Below, piece after piece: positions 12,141 to 23,707 of a stretch of 64,000 nucleotides of DNA. The DNA lies in the NCBI GenBank assembly GCA_001938485.1, contig MQRK01230279.1:144700-208699 (forward strand), written 5' to 3'. The notes under the pieces are model-generated. The model searched no databases. It saw only the letters and a program-made list of their open reading frames with translations, and had not been told where the DNA came from. Both the position numbers and the translations under genes were made by a program. The stretch is from Girardia tigrina (lineage: Eukaryota > Platyhelminthes > Tricladida > Dugesiidae). How positions within the stretch are numbered: the stretch's first letter is position 1; each line of letters opens with the position of its first letter.

Positions 12141-12889
12141 TATATCATATCTGTATAAGTTTTCGCGTTGTGATCGCTTTTGACCCTTACTTGAGCCTAA
12201 TTTAAATTAAAATATTAAATAAATAAAATTAAGTACAATTAAATTAAATAAGTAAAAGAAATTAAAAAATTAAATACAATATTAAATTAAAAGTAAATAA
12301 AACAATTAAATTAAAATATTAATTAAATAAAATCATTAAATTAAAATAAAGAAATTAACAAGTAAAAATAAATAAATAAATCAAATAAAAAAATATATAT
12401 TTATATAAAAATTGTGATTAAACCATTACTTTCATTTGGTTTCGTGATGGTATTTTGTAGATTGTGGATTTATTTTCTAAATCAATCAATATTATTTGTA
12501 TTATCAATTTTCAAATTATTGTCAATGAATAGTAATCACCATGTTTGAATTAACCAATTAAGGTAATTAGGTATGTGTGTGTGTGTAATTACATGGTTGC
12601 GTATGAGTGTGTTTAAAAAAAATAAATGTGTTATTAACAATTACAAAAAATAAAACAATGAACAATTTTGAAAATTTGTTTAAATGTATCAATTTAATCA
12701 AGGTTGTGTAGGTGAATATTGTCACAAATTTCAAAAACTAAATAAAATTTGACGAGTTTTCTTTTAATTTGATTGCGTGTTATTTTGACAATGATAATCA
12801 AATGGAATTATAAATCAAATTTAAAAAGAATCAATTTAATGCAAATAAATTTGTGGGGAATTGAAATTTGGTGAATATATACTATTGAA

Positions 12890-13399
12890 ATGCCGAATGA
12901 TAAATTTACTTATCATGCCAATAAGCATATCAATTTCAAATTAAATCGTGAAAATGGAGATTTGGATAACAATGTTAACAATAAAACTTCTTTTACGAAC
13001 CAGTTTTATGGAAAAAATGAAAATATTTTCGGATATAAAAATTTGCGAATAAATTTATGGTTTTCTACGTATCGATTGAATCTATATTTCAATATATCGT
13101 TTGACAAGAAACTGGAAAATGATTATATAAAAGCTGATGATTTTGAAAAGTCTCTTCTCGCTAACATTCCCTATGTGTATCGTAATATTGATCTATACAG
13201 AGAAGCATTGGAAAACGAGAATTTCAAATATTTCGGAAACTTAATTGATGCTTATAAATTTGATGATAAATCGTTTGAAATTTATTACGTTTGTGGAACT
13301 GAAATGGAACGTATACATTGTCAATTAGTTTGTGTGATATTGAGAACTATTCTTAATTTGATTCTTGAGCACAAACTAAATACTTCCATAACTTGCTAA
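12890..13399 (+). CDS. HAT1-like N-terminal domain protein or fragment
   Basis: This is a 169-residue open frame starting at an ATG in AT-rich context. Residues about 9-135 align with the N-terminal domain of the type B histone acetyltransferase HAT1. FTNQFYGKNENIFGYKNLRI matches YTHQLFGDDETAFGYKGLKI of human HAT1, ADDFEKSLLANIP matches ADDVEGKIRQIIP, and ENFKYFGNLIDAYKF matches VDFKPFGTLLHTYSV. In HAT1 this domain packs beside the GNAT catalytic domain, which acetylates newly made histone H4. Here the frame stops soon after IHCQLVCVILRTILNLILEH, near the start of the catalytic domain. That domain is not seen in the next 500 bp. The domain is open without introns, so this may be one exon of a gene continuing outside, or a truncated retrocopy. 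I favour a truncated copy. Confidence 0.6.
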   Translation: MPNDKFTYHANKHINFKLNRENGDLDNNVNNKTSFTNQFYGKNENIFGYKNLRINLWFSTYRLNLYFNISFDKKLENDYIKADDFEKSLLANIPYVYRNIDLYREALENENFKYFGNLIDAYKFDDKSFEIYYVCGTEMERIHCQLVCVILRTILNLILEHKLNTSITC

Positions 13400-13935
13400 A
13401 GATAATCTAAAATCAATATTGACATCTTCTCTAAATCAATTTTTTTCTCACGATTCTGTTGCTTATTTAATTTTAAAACCAATTTATGACAGAAAACAAG
13501 TGTTGTTTCATTTATTTAATCCTGATCATTTGTTGCACCTGTGGATGAATCAATAACTCACGGATCAGAAAAATTCAGAAAAAGAATTGTCAATAATAAA
13601 AACCAAAAAACCCTCCGCTGAGATGCAAAATTAAGGATCAAAGAGCACAGATCATTAGACAATTTGAGAAATATTGCTTAAATTAATTTAAATTTTAAAA
13701 CAAACAGAAGAAATAATTTTCCGTTTTCTTGCAATGAATTTTTAAATTATTAGGTTAGAGTGATGTTTAATCTCTTAACAATAAGATAAATTGATTTAAA
13801 AATGAAAACTCACATTGAACTTCTCTGCTAATGTTTATTTTGATAAGAACGAAATTTCACATAAGTACACAATTAGTGCTACAAACGTATAATCTCAATG
13901 GAATCACTGAATATGTAAAAATGTCATTATAGTAA
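13400..13935 (+). other. region after HAT1-like frame, unassigned
   Basis: AT-rich sequence with short open stretches on the plus strand (for example LILKPIYDRKQVLFHLFNPD near 13475) that I cannot align to HAT1 or any element. A decayed continuation of the HAT1 copy is possible but not shown. Confidence 0.3.
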
Positions 13936-13964
13936 GCCTCCCATTTCTTTCAATGGTATTGAGC

Positions 13965-14960
13965 CTAAGGCTCTTTAGAGGGTTCACCCAAACTAAAGTC
14001 CTTAAGGGTCCCCGATACACCTCCTACTGGGTCAGTGGCCTTCCGCCTCTGAGCAGTCGGTTTGCCAGTTATAAACGACCAGCCATGGAACTTGGTATCA
14101 TGGCCATACATACCTTTGGCTGTTACGGTAGATGCGTAACAGCCACGAAATGGGCACTTGAATCCTTTCCTATGCTGCCAGTGAAACCTGGGTACGCTGT
14201 CGAATGCCTTTTCAAGGTCGATAAAGATAACAAAAACATTTATATTCCGGTATCTGGCCTCTTCTTGTATCTTTCGTGTGATACCTATTGCTTGCGCTGT
14301 GCTTCCTTTTGGTCTGAAAACCAAAATTGCCAGTCGTCCAGTTTCCTTTCAAGATGTGGCATTAATCTATTTGCAATGATTCGGCTATGATCTTTCCTCC
14401 TACATCAAATAGGAATATTCTTCTATAATTATTTAGTTCCGTCTTGGACCCCTTCCTTTGTATAGGATCACGACCTTCGCCGTTTTCCAAGCCTCCGGGA
14501 ATTCTGCTCTTCCCTCCAATATGTCCACGAAACATTGAAGGATCTTTTCAGTTAACTGGAGACCGCCCCACTTATATAGCTCTGATACCGTTGTTTCCAG
14601 CAGCTGTACCGTTCTTTAGTTGCCCAATAGCGGTACTTACTTCTTCTATGTCCGGTGAGTAATCGATGTCTAGTGTTTGGCTCTGTTCGATATCTGCGAT
14701 ATAATCTCTTTCGCTCTTCTTGAATAGATGTGAGAAGTGCTCTGCATCACTTCGTCCTTCACACTGCTCTGCACAGTACATAGAGAGGATTCCTTTGTTT
14801 CACTATTGCAGATGACTCTGAGTTCCGTGTATAACTCTGAAGTCTTGCCCGTACATTCTCTATGAGAATACCTTCTATCTCATGTCCGATTGTTTCAATC
14901 CTCTCTCTTTTCCACTTCCTCAGATGCCGCAAGGTGTTCAATCTTGAAGCCTTCCATATT
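13965..14960 (-). pseudogene. LINE RT N-terminal region fused to C-terminal finger
   Basis: The stretch at 14572-14960 has the region before RT, including KWKRERIETIGHEIEGI and QLKNGTAAGNNGIRAI, which is the common LINE motif ahead of RT. The piece at 13965-14324 starts VFRPKGSTAQAIGITRKIQE and FVIFIDLEKAFDSVPR, the RT block with the first catalytic Asp. It then passes within a few residues to a Cys/His finger (CPFRGCYASTVTAKGMYGHD) and the family's last residues (ATDPVGGVSG). The YADD block, thumb and several hundred residues are missing. This is an in-frame internal deletion joining RT to the tail. Confidence 0.75.
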
Positions 14961-15127
14961 GAATATGTCCTTTCACATCTATTCTGAATGTATTCCTTCC
15001 TCTGTTTCCATTTCTCCTGCAGTTGTGGTTTCAGTTCTTCTAGGTGCCCGTGTATCCACCTTTGATTGAGCGGGATTTTCTTCTTTCGGTATCTTTTTGT
15101 GGTCTTTAAGATGACCTCTGTAGCGTA

Positions 15128-15930
15128 TTATTTGCCTTCCTTACACTAGTCGAAAATATCAATTTTCTAAACGTCTAAATTATCATTTCATCATAATTAT
15201 TTATTATTTCACCATTAGTATTTTTATTTTATTTCTAATCCATTTCTTAAGAAATAATTTTTTTATTATTTTCAATATTTTCATTATTTGTCATTTTTAT
15301 TTTTATTTTATTTTATTTATCTAATTATTTATAACAATTATTATTTATAACAACCTAATTATTTATGACAATTATTCCATGGATAATTAAAAGTATCCTT
15401 GGAATAATATTAAAATTCAAATCAAAATTAAAAAATCAATTAATGAAATAATATTCATTATTATATTTTGACGACGGCCTTTAAGCGCTCGACAACCGAC
15501 GAAAATATATAAAACTTCTGGTTATCCGACAAGGAAAACAAATAACCGATACAACAAAAAATAAACCGTTATTTCTCATCAAACCAAAACATTGAAACCA
15601 AATAGACGAAGATCTTATCCAAAACAAGATTAAATATTATCTGGATTTAGTAGAAACTACTATCTAAAATCAGACGAAGATCTTATCCGAAACAAGATTA
15701 AATATCATCTGAATTTAGTCGAAACTACTATCTAAAATCAGACGAAATTTTTATCCGTGACTAGACGGAATTAAAGTAACCTTATTTATTATTATTGATA
15801 TCTATCTACTGACCTATTTCCCACTACTGTGATCCCAGATACTTCTTATTGTCTCCTTGATCTTTCCGTTGAAGTTTGTTATCTTCTAATATAATATTAT
15901 AATAAATCTAATTGTTATCATTATAAATTT
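15128..15930. other. insertion within LINE copy A, AT-rich
   Basis: LINE coding sequence stops near 15930 and resumes near 15127. The sequence between is AT-rich and unlike the LINE. It contains a 68-bp tandem repeat (see 15604-15768) and several CGAC motifs. No coding region, LTR pair or inverted ends were recognised, so the nature of the insertion is unknown. Confidence 0.5.
15604..15768. repeat. 68-bp tandem repeat, about 2.4 units
   Basis: Units begin AGACGAAGATCTTATCC at 15604 and 15672, and a third, partial and diverged, begins at 15740. The first two differ at only a few positions. Confidence 0.9.
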
Positions 15931-16870
15931 AAACCAAGAGATTGTTATTAGGTTCGATTGAAGAGCACTTTGTTTTCCAATCGAGTTTCATAACAACCTC
16001 TTCCAAGTCGTCCCAAATCTCGACATTCGGACAAGCCTGCCCTACGTCACTACTGATGACCACTTTGTTGTTCTGCAAGGAGAACCTGTCAATTTTCCCT
16101 TTACATTTCTTCTTTCTATCGTTTGCCAACTTGAGTATCTTATGTTGTTGGCGATCCATATCGTTAACACGACTAAATCGTGGTCTGAGCCACAGTCAAA
16201 GTTTGGATAACATTTGACGTTACTTAATCTGTTGCATCTGCTCCTTTGCGACAGGAATAAATCCAATAATAACCTTTTCTTCGTTTCTGGGTGTCTCTAG
16301 CTAGTTCGTTGCGCCAACTTGTGTTTGTAGAAGGTGTTCTCTACTCGTAAGTTGCACGCGTCGGTCAGATCTATAAATAAACCTCCGTTTTCTGATGTTA
16401 CTGTTGAACTAGTGTAACACTCAACTGTTTTACCATTTTCCCCCGTACGATTAAGTCGACAGTTGAAGTCGCCTCCAACTATCAATTCGAATTTTCTCTT
16501 CTCAGCTTCAGTCGTCGCCCTTTCGACATGTTCCTGCAATGATGCAAAGAACTCCTCCTTTTCCTCACTTGAATATCCGCTGTCAGTCGGAACGTATACC
16601 TCTACCAATGTGATCGACCTTTGGGGTATATTCATAGAATATTTTGATGTTACCATCATGTCTACGCCTCTTTCTCTTGTGCCACTCGTACTGCCACTAT
16701 GATGGATCCTCCACTCCCGAAAGAGCTAATATCGGCTCCAATCAAGTGTGTCTCTGTGAGTATGCACATATCGATTTTATGTTTTTCAAAGACATTGGTG
16801 ATGTTAAGTATCTTTTCGTCGGTCAAGCCTCTAACATTCCATATTCCAATCCTCAGTCCACTGCAAGTGG
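15930..16870 (-). pseudogene. LINE endonuclease domain (EEP family)
   Basis: The minus strand begins with GIWNVRGLTDEKI and CILTETH, the Asn and Glu motifs of the exonuclease-endonuclease-phosphatase fold. It continues with VEVYVPT, then FELIVGGDFNCRLNR (catalytic Asp and Asn), and ends with SDHDLVVL (catalytic Asp-His pair). These steps appear in order over about 240 residues, the normal size for a LINE endonuclease that nicks target DNA. The domain is split into pieces by frameshifts and stops near 16660 and 16300, so it is not functional. A downstream basic segment (QQHKILKLANDRKKKCKGK) leads toward the insertion at 15930. Confidence 0.8.
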
Positions 16871-17111
16871 AATTCTTAACGAGGGATCCCCCTTTCGGGA
16901 TCTTAATGACTTCGGGTCCTGCCAGACCCCTAGTTTGAGTTTTGAAAGCTGTGTACTAGCGAAAGACAGAGTTGCTAGCCCCGTCGATCCGTCCACTCAT
17001 TTAGTCTCGATCAAGGGGACCCCCTCTTCTATTTCTAGAAAGGGGAAGAGACCCTCTTTCTAGTTCCAAGGATACACCACGGGGAGGCGAGCGACTTTAT
17101 ATCCAGACTTT

Positions 17112-18300
17112 ATATCATTATAGTGCACCTCAACTCCTGTCGAGTATTAAGCCTGAGGCTTTATAGGAGGCCTGGGACGCTGATGGTTCTCAACAAGCAC
17201 TAACCCAATGTTGGGGTCGAGCATGCTTTAGTTCCGNNNNNNNNNNNNNNNNNNNNNNNNNNNNNNNNNNNNNNNNNNNNNNNNNNNNNNNNNNNNNNNN
17301 NNNNNNNNNNNNNNNNNNNNNNNNNNNNNNNNNNNNNNNNNNNNNNNNNNNNNNNNNNNNNNNNNNNNNNNNNNNNNNNNNNNNNNNNNNNNNNNNNNNN
17401 NNNNNNNNNNNNNNNNNNNNNNNNNNNNNNNNNNNNNNNNNNNNNNNNNNNNNNNNNNNNNNNNNNNNNNNNNNNNNNNNNNNNNNNNNNNNNNNNNNNN
17501 NNNNNNNNNNNNNNNNNNNNNNNNNNNNNNNNNNNNNNNNNNNNNNNNNNNNNNNNNNNNNNNNNNNNNNNNNNNNNNNNNNNNNNNNNNNNNNNNNNNN
17601 NNNNNNNNNNNNNNNNNNNNNNNNNNNNNNNNNNNNNNNNNNNNNNNNNNNNNNNNNNNNNNNNNNNNNNNNNNNNNNNNNNNNNNNNNNNNNNNNNNNN
17701 NNNNNNNNNNNNNNNNNNNNNNNNNNNNNNNNNNNNNNNNNNNNNNNNNNNNNNNNNNNNNNNNNNNNNNNNNNNNNNNNNNNNNNNNNNNNNNNNNNNN
17801 NNNNNNNNNNNNNNNNNNNNNNNNNNNNNNNNNNNNNNNNNNNNNNNNNNNNNNNNNNNNNNNNNNNNNNNNNNNNNNNNNNNNNNNNNNNNNNNNNNNN
17901 NNNNNNNNNNNNNNNNNNNNNNNNNNNNNNNNNNNNNNNNNNNNNNNNNNNNNNNNNNNNNNNNNNNNNNNNNNNNNNNNNNNNNNNNNNNNNNNNNNNN
18001 NNNNNNNNNNNNNNNNNNNNNNNNNNNNNNNNNNNNNNNNNNNNNNNNNNNNNNNNNNNNNNNNNNNNNNNNNNNNNNNNNNNNNNNNNNNNNNNNNNNN
18101 NNNNNNNNNNNNNNNNNNNNNNNNNNNNNNNNNNNNNNNNNNNNNNNNNNNNNNNNNNNCATCTTCTGGGAGCTGAAGCGGGATGCTTACTGTGGATTCC
18201 CTGTGGTCCCGCTTGAGATGTCTATTTAGCTCCTTTTGTTCGGCAAACTCCTTAAAGCAATCTTTTATCGTACATTGATCATTATAGTACCAGCTTTTAC
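17112..18300 (-). mobile_element. LINE copy B, 3' part, head-to-tail with copy A
   Basis: Right of the gap, the minus strand of 18160-18300 reads CTIKDCFKEFAEQKELNRHL, a C2H2 finger matching CHLENCNKGFAEQKGLNRHI of copy C. Left of the gap, 17112-17180 holds a 3' tail motif (CTATAAAGCCTCAGGCTTAA) resembling the tail of copies A and C. Both lie on the same strand as copy A, directly upstream of it. So this is the 3' end of a second copy placed head to tail, with its middle lost in the gap at 17237-18159. Confidence 0.7.
17237..18159. other. assembly gap, 923 N
   Basis: Run of N. The long open frame that overlaps it contains only unknown residues and is not a gene. Confidence 1.
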
Positions 18301-18999
18301 ACTTCTTTGGAAAGTTTTTAGAAATTAGAAATATGATTGCAGCGTGCGGTGTTTCAGACTACAGAGACAGTCTCTTGAAGACAGCCCCCATCGATAATTA
18401 CGATTATGGTTGATCGGTAAACAAGACCTCTCGTTCTTATTAATGTTATGCACAAAAAAATCCATTTCCGATAATTTATGTGAATTTCTCAAAATGTGCT
18501 TAAAATCATCGAAAGCTTAATGAATTGAAGAGTTGATCCCGATTCTATTTAAATTTTTCTTTTAATTTCGATTTCCATGTTTTAAATAAAAAAAAACAAA
18601 GCCGAGACGAACTGGAACAAGCTTTATTATCAAAAAATTCAAAAGAAGGAAAAAACGTTCTTCTTTTTTTTTTATTGAAACAAATTATTTTTTAGTGTAA
18701 ATAATTTTTAATTTATTTTAATATATTAAATTGGCGTGTATAAATACTTATTTAAAAATTATTAAATGTTTTTATTATTTTTAATTTTATAAAAGGGAAC
18801 CCTACAAGGATAAAAGGCTTTATTACTCGTGTTTAGTTTCAAATTTTGTTAAAAACTGTTGTAAGTATTGAAAACAGAACTCATTGTTCAATCAGAAAAT
18901 GAACAAAGAAGAGAAAAACAATATACTTTTGAAAGATAATTCAGAAGGATGTTTTTCTTCACTGATCTAGAAAAAGATTTAAAAACAATACATGGTTAT

Positions 19000-19445
19000 A
19001 ATACGACCAAATATTGCTTAAAAGTGTCTTATTTTGAATTGTTTAAAAATGCTAAGTCTAAAAAGGATATTAAGATATTAAAACTCAAAATATGTTTAGT
19101 AATAGATATTTTACACATTTAGTATTCCTTTAGTACACCTTTAACATTCCCTTCTGATAAAGTTTATATATATATATATAAATATAATGGATGCGAAAAT
19201 ACATGTACTGGTGACACTACCAGTAATCTCTGGAAAGGAATTCAAGATCATGGTTGAAAGAGGCTTAAATATATTACTGAATATAAGAAAAATGTATATT
19301 GATATTAGATTATACGTAAGAATTTTAAAGATTACAGGAAGATAATGCTGTGGAGAGCATTGTTAATTACTATAATTTATCCTAAAATAAATGTTCAAAC
19401 TACAGTCTAAACCAGCTTACTGGGAATTGTTTTGTTATTATCGTT
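19000..19445 (+). pseudogene. Penelope-like element 3' coding fragment
   Basis: Around 19000-19120 the plus strand reads TTKYCLKVSYFELFKNAK, matching MPKYCLIVPYSEGFKNFKNA of the copy at 45.5 kb. It then gives TPLTFPSDKVY, YKYNGCENTCTGDTTSNLWK and GIQDHG, which align with the GIY-YIG endonuclease start (YKCNGCDATYIGETASHLCK). Further on, LWRALLITIIYPKINVQTTV matches the family's C-terminal block (WERVLCEALLIRSRCPKINV). The Tyr and Ile of YIGET are changed to CTGDT, and several stops interrupt the frame. The reverse transcriptase is absent (5'-truncated), as is common for these elements. Confidence 0.75.
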
Positions 19446-19449
19446 CATG

Positions 19450-20840
19450 AAACCGATAAGACAATCGTTAATTTGTATATATAGTCAAAAATCGTTTATC
19501 AACCAAAAATACAGTAAAATTTTACTCCAAATATAAACAGATTTTACAACAATAAAATTAAAATTGAGATTTTTAAAATTTTTATGATTCTTATTCCGAT
19601 TTGTATTTTTGAACATTTTATTATGGTTTTATGTAAGTCTTTATGATGACCTCAATATTAATATTCAGAAACAACATATCTGAAGAAAAAATAGTGTAAT
19701 ACTTTTGAATTCTCTTCTTTCGAAGTCGATGGACAATAAGATAATGATAAAAGTAAAAATTTAGTAAAATTAAAATAGTGTGAAAAAATATTTTTGTTGA
19801 GAGTAAGAATAAAAAATATAAAAAGAAATTATTTATTGTCAGGTAAAATAAAAATTGTTTACCTTTTTACGAAAATAAATATAAAGTATACATAAATATT
19901 CAAAGTAAAATTTAACCAATGTATAAATAATTTAAATAGAACAAGAAGAAATTTATATTGAAAGAATAAACAAATATTTAAAATAATAAATAGAGTTAAA
20001 AATAGATATAAAGAAAGTTATATAAATGAAGAGAAACAGAAGAAAAGACATAAAAAAATATTTTAAAAAGAAGGGGGTTCAAAAAATTTATATTTAAAGT
20101 TTGACTTTATTTATTGACCTTAAAAGTCGAAGGTTATTTTATTGATCAAGAATCTAATGAATTTGATCAACATAATTAATTAGATCTCCTGTATAGATTA
20201 ATTAATTTAGATCGAGATTTATAAAAGATTGATCGTAGAAAGTCACTCACACATTGAATTAAACCGAATCTTAATCTGGGTCATTAAATTTGACGGAAAT
20301 AAGTGTTCAATTGATTAAATATATTGTGGAGTTTTTAGTGTGTTTGTAAAATTAGACAGAGAAAACAATTATTTTCTTTAAAATATATTTTAATATTTAC
20401 AACTTGACTACAAGGTAAAAGTGAATAATATTTTATTTGCCCCCTGGCCGATTTTACACTTAAAGACCGAGAGCCTTAGCGAAAACTCGGGTTTGTGTAT
20501 ATGTTTTAGAATTTGAGTTCACATTTTACAGCGTGATATATAAAAATATGTTATTTTTATTATTTAGCTATTACTTTTTATATTCTTGTGTTGGGGATCA
20601 GATTAATTATGTGTTATTTATTTGTGTTTTAATTGATTTATTTATTTTGTTTATTTTGATATTTATTTTATCAGCGTAAATATGTGCCTTAATTGACTTA
20701 CTTTATGTGTTACTTGATATTTATTAGTATAAATAAAGGCATTTTTATTTGTGACGTCTAAATAATACGATGATATTATTTAAATATACTATTGACCATT
20801 TATAAGAAAAATTAAATATTTATATTTATTATAAAATTAA
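19450..20840. other. AT-rich stretch without recognised feature
   Basis: No coding region, transposon end or RNA gene was recognised. A less AT-rich patch near 20440-20500 (GGCCGATTTTACAC, GAGAGCCTTAGCG) is unassigned. Confidence 0.5.
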
Positions 20841-20845
20841 GTTAA

Positions 20846-20912
20846 ATTATTATATCTATTATAAGGTTAAGATAATTAAAGACATCTATTATATTATAAG
20901 GTTAAGATGAGT
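20846..20912. repeat. imperfect tandem duplication, about 35 bp
   Basis: The words ATCTATTATAAGGTTAAGAT and CATCTATTATATTATAAGG repeat head to tail, followed by AAGATGAGTTAAG. Confidence 0.6.
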
Positions 20913-21059
20913 TAAGTTTTGCCAACGCGTGAGCTGAGTTTGCCGACGCATTTTACGGAGTGAACCACATATTTTAAAATTGATATATATTTCTTGAGAA
21001 AGTTAAAATCTAATTTCAGCCGTCAATTGTTAAGCCATTTTCTAATTTTCAACCACATA

Positions 21060-21200
21060 TTTTTGTTGCAAAGAAGATAAATAACTTGTTATTACTTCGA
21101 GAAGAAGAAGCTATTTAAATTGTTGCCAAGAGGAGAAATAAATTGTTATTACTCCGAGAAGAATAATAAGAATAATTTTTGTTACAAGAAGAGTTAAGGA
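21060..21200. repeat. 58-bp imperfect tandem repeat
   Basis: TTGTTGCAAAGAAGATAAAT and CTTGTTATTACTTCGAGAAG (from about 21063) recur as TTGTTGCCAAGAGGAGAAAT and TTGTTATTACTCCGAGAAG from about 21121. A third, shortened unit starts near 21177 (TTTGTTACAAGAAGAG). Confidence 0.7.
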
Positions 21201-23666
21201 AAATTTTGGTCCAGTCGCCAATTGTTGTTCGACGTTACGTTATTTCGGTGAGTCGAAATTTAAACTAAATTTATCAAATTTTATATTTAAAATCTCATAT
21301 TTAAAATCAATAATCTATAATTATACTTCCTTTAAATAATATTCCGTATTTATATTATAAAATCACTTCACAGTAGTCGGCAGTCGAAGAACTGTGACTA
21401 CCTCTAAATCTTCACAAACACACACGTAGGATATTTTTTTATACAACTTGTAAATATAATATCTGTAAGTGTTGTATATAACAAAAAAACCTTATAAAAT
21501 AAAATCCTTGTGTTGTCATTTGTTATTAATATTTTAAAGTTCTATAATAATTAAAATCAACATAAATCAACAAGTTTAATTATAAAGTCACTATCTAGAT
21601 ATTCTACAGATAAATCGACTAAGGATAAATCAATAAATCAAATATAGCCGGAAGGTTCAATTTAGTTTAAATTGTATCTTCCATTTTGTTAGATTCTACA
21701 GAGGTGAAGCGTAATTATCGACAGACCCCCTAGGACCTAACACTTGACAATTCTCTTTTTCTTTGTTTCTCGTTGAACTCTTTCGTTTCAAATTCAATTG
21801 TTTTTCTAATCAACTACGCTTCCGTAAATACCAATTTTTCTCGCTAATTGGAATTCAATAGTCAGATGTCTTCGAGACGAAATTTGATTTCTTTTTTCTC
21901 AAATTTTTAACAATTGTTTTGACCTTTTTATATTAACTCACTTCTTAATTAATTAACATTATTTTTTAATTTAATTTATTATTTATTATTTTTCTTTAAA
22001 TATTTACCCTTTTCTTCTTCTTTTATTCATTTAAATCTCTTTAATATCTTATTTATTTATAAAAAATATATAATTTTAAAATTAAAAACACAAACACTTT
22101 CGATTTATGGTTTATTTATTTTTTCAAACTTAAACAATTATTAAAATATAATTAAATACATTATTATATATTTTAGAATATTCCCTCAACAATATCAAAT
22201 TTTTAAATCGAATTATATATAAATTGATTGTAAGGATACTTGTTGTCCAACATCCTACCTAACTTCTTTCAACTTCAAGCCTAAGATTTTTTTTAACAAT
22301 TTGTAACAGTTGTAAATAAATAAATATATTTTGACAAAAAAATTTTCTAGGTTTTTATTCTTTTTATTTAATCATCTCCATACCCAAAATTTTTTTCTCC
22401 ATTTTTACTTTTATAAAAATGAAACATTAATAGACTTTTTCAAGTGACATGGTATACCTCAAAGAAAATATTATGTATACATTATGATAATTATAATAAT
22501 TTTCAATTTTATTTTTATTAACAAAAAGATAACAAAAATAATGATCAGATTGAATAAATATCAAAAAACAAAATATCGTTTAAAAACAGTTAACTAATCT
22601 TCCACGCAAAATTAACAAAAAACATGGGAAAATTATAGTAAATGATATATCTAACAAATTTTATATTATATTATCATACTTTCCTTCTTTTAAAATACCG
22701 ATACATAATTATTAAGGCATCCCGGGTCTTATTTTGCAAATTATGCGAATAATTTCCCAATAAATTTTAATGATTGTGTAAACAAAATAGTAATTTTCCA
22801 TAAACACAATAATTTTTTCTCGTCATTTTTGTATCCTAAAATGAAAACTTATTCATATCAATAATAATAATCAACAAAAACGGGTCCAAAAACTTTTCAT
22901 TAGGTAATTTTTTTTAATTTTCATCAATGATACTTTTAAGTCGTCGGTTTTTAATATTTTTCAAACTTATTTTTAAAATTTTCTTTTCATTAAAAAAATT
23001 TAAAAATAAAAAAGTTTAATTAATAAAAAATAATATAAATGTAAATTTATTAAATTCTAAATTTAACGAAAAAACACTTTTTTTTTAACATAAACTAAAA
23101 TTCAAATAATATGAATTCGTTTGTTTATCTGCATCAATTTCGTAACGAACAAAGCTTATGATAATTAGGAGCAATTTTGTATATGAACGGTGAGAATTTA
23201 TTTCGATAATTATTCTTAAAAGGTTGAAAAAATTATTCAAATTTATTTCAATTTTTATGTTTGTCAGAAAAATTAGGAAAAAATCATTTTTTATTTAAAA
23301 ATTAATTAAAAATAAAATCACTAAAAATAATCCATTGAATTAAAATTGAATTTGTTTGTTTTTAATTAAATCATTTATTTATTTATTTATTTTTTATATT
23401 TAAAAATAATTTATATTTAAATTTAATGAAAAAAATATACATAAAAATAAATCTAAATTTGTTAAAAATACATTTTAATTAAATTACAAAACTTAATTTT
23501 AATATTTTTTAAATTAATGAAAAATATGATCGAAATGTATTTAAAAACTTCAAAAATTATTTTATTTTTATTGATTTTTCATTTAATTTTTAGTTTTCTT
23601 TAAATTAAAGAAATTGCATATTTATGAAAAATGTATTACATATTTTTAAAAAATTATTTTATTTAA

Positions 23667-23707
<41 letters not shown>

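Larger units (their letters stand above)
13937..17110 (-). mobile_element. LINE copy A (endonuclease, RT, C2H2 tail), broken
   Basis: A non-LTR retrotransposon on the minus strand, visibly richer in G and C than its surroundings. It has an apurinic-type endonuclease at about 15930-16870, a linker and N-terminal RT region at about 14330-15127, one RT catalytic-region block, and a C-terminal finger. Its 3' tail (CTCTAAAGAGCCTTAGGCTC, then CAATACCATT and GGGAGGC) matches the tail of copy C at 51.72-51.77 kb. The coding sequence has many frameshifts, an internal deletion within RT, and an insertion at 15128-15930. I leave the clade open. Confidence 0.85.

Noticed and set aside
12380-12600. CRISPR-like or satellite repeats in AT-rich runs
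   Set aside because: Only irregular TAAA/ATTAAA words, with no fixed unit or spacing.
13953-14390. 145-residue plus-strand open frame
   Set aside because: Shadow of the minus-strand LINE RT and finger piece.
16644-17063. 139-residue plus-strand open frame
   Set aside because: It lies opposite the LINE endonuclease region, which has clear motifs on the minus strand.
17200-18162. 320-residue open frame
   Set aside because: It consists almost wholly of unknown residues from the N gap.
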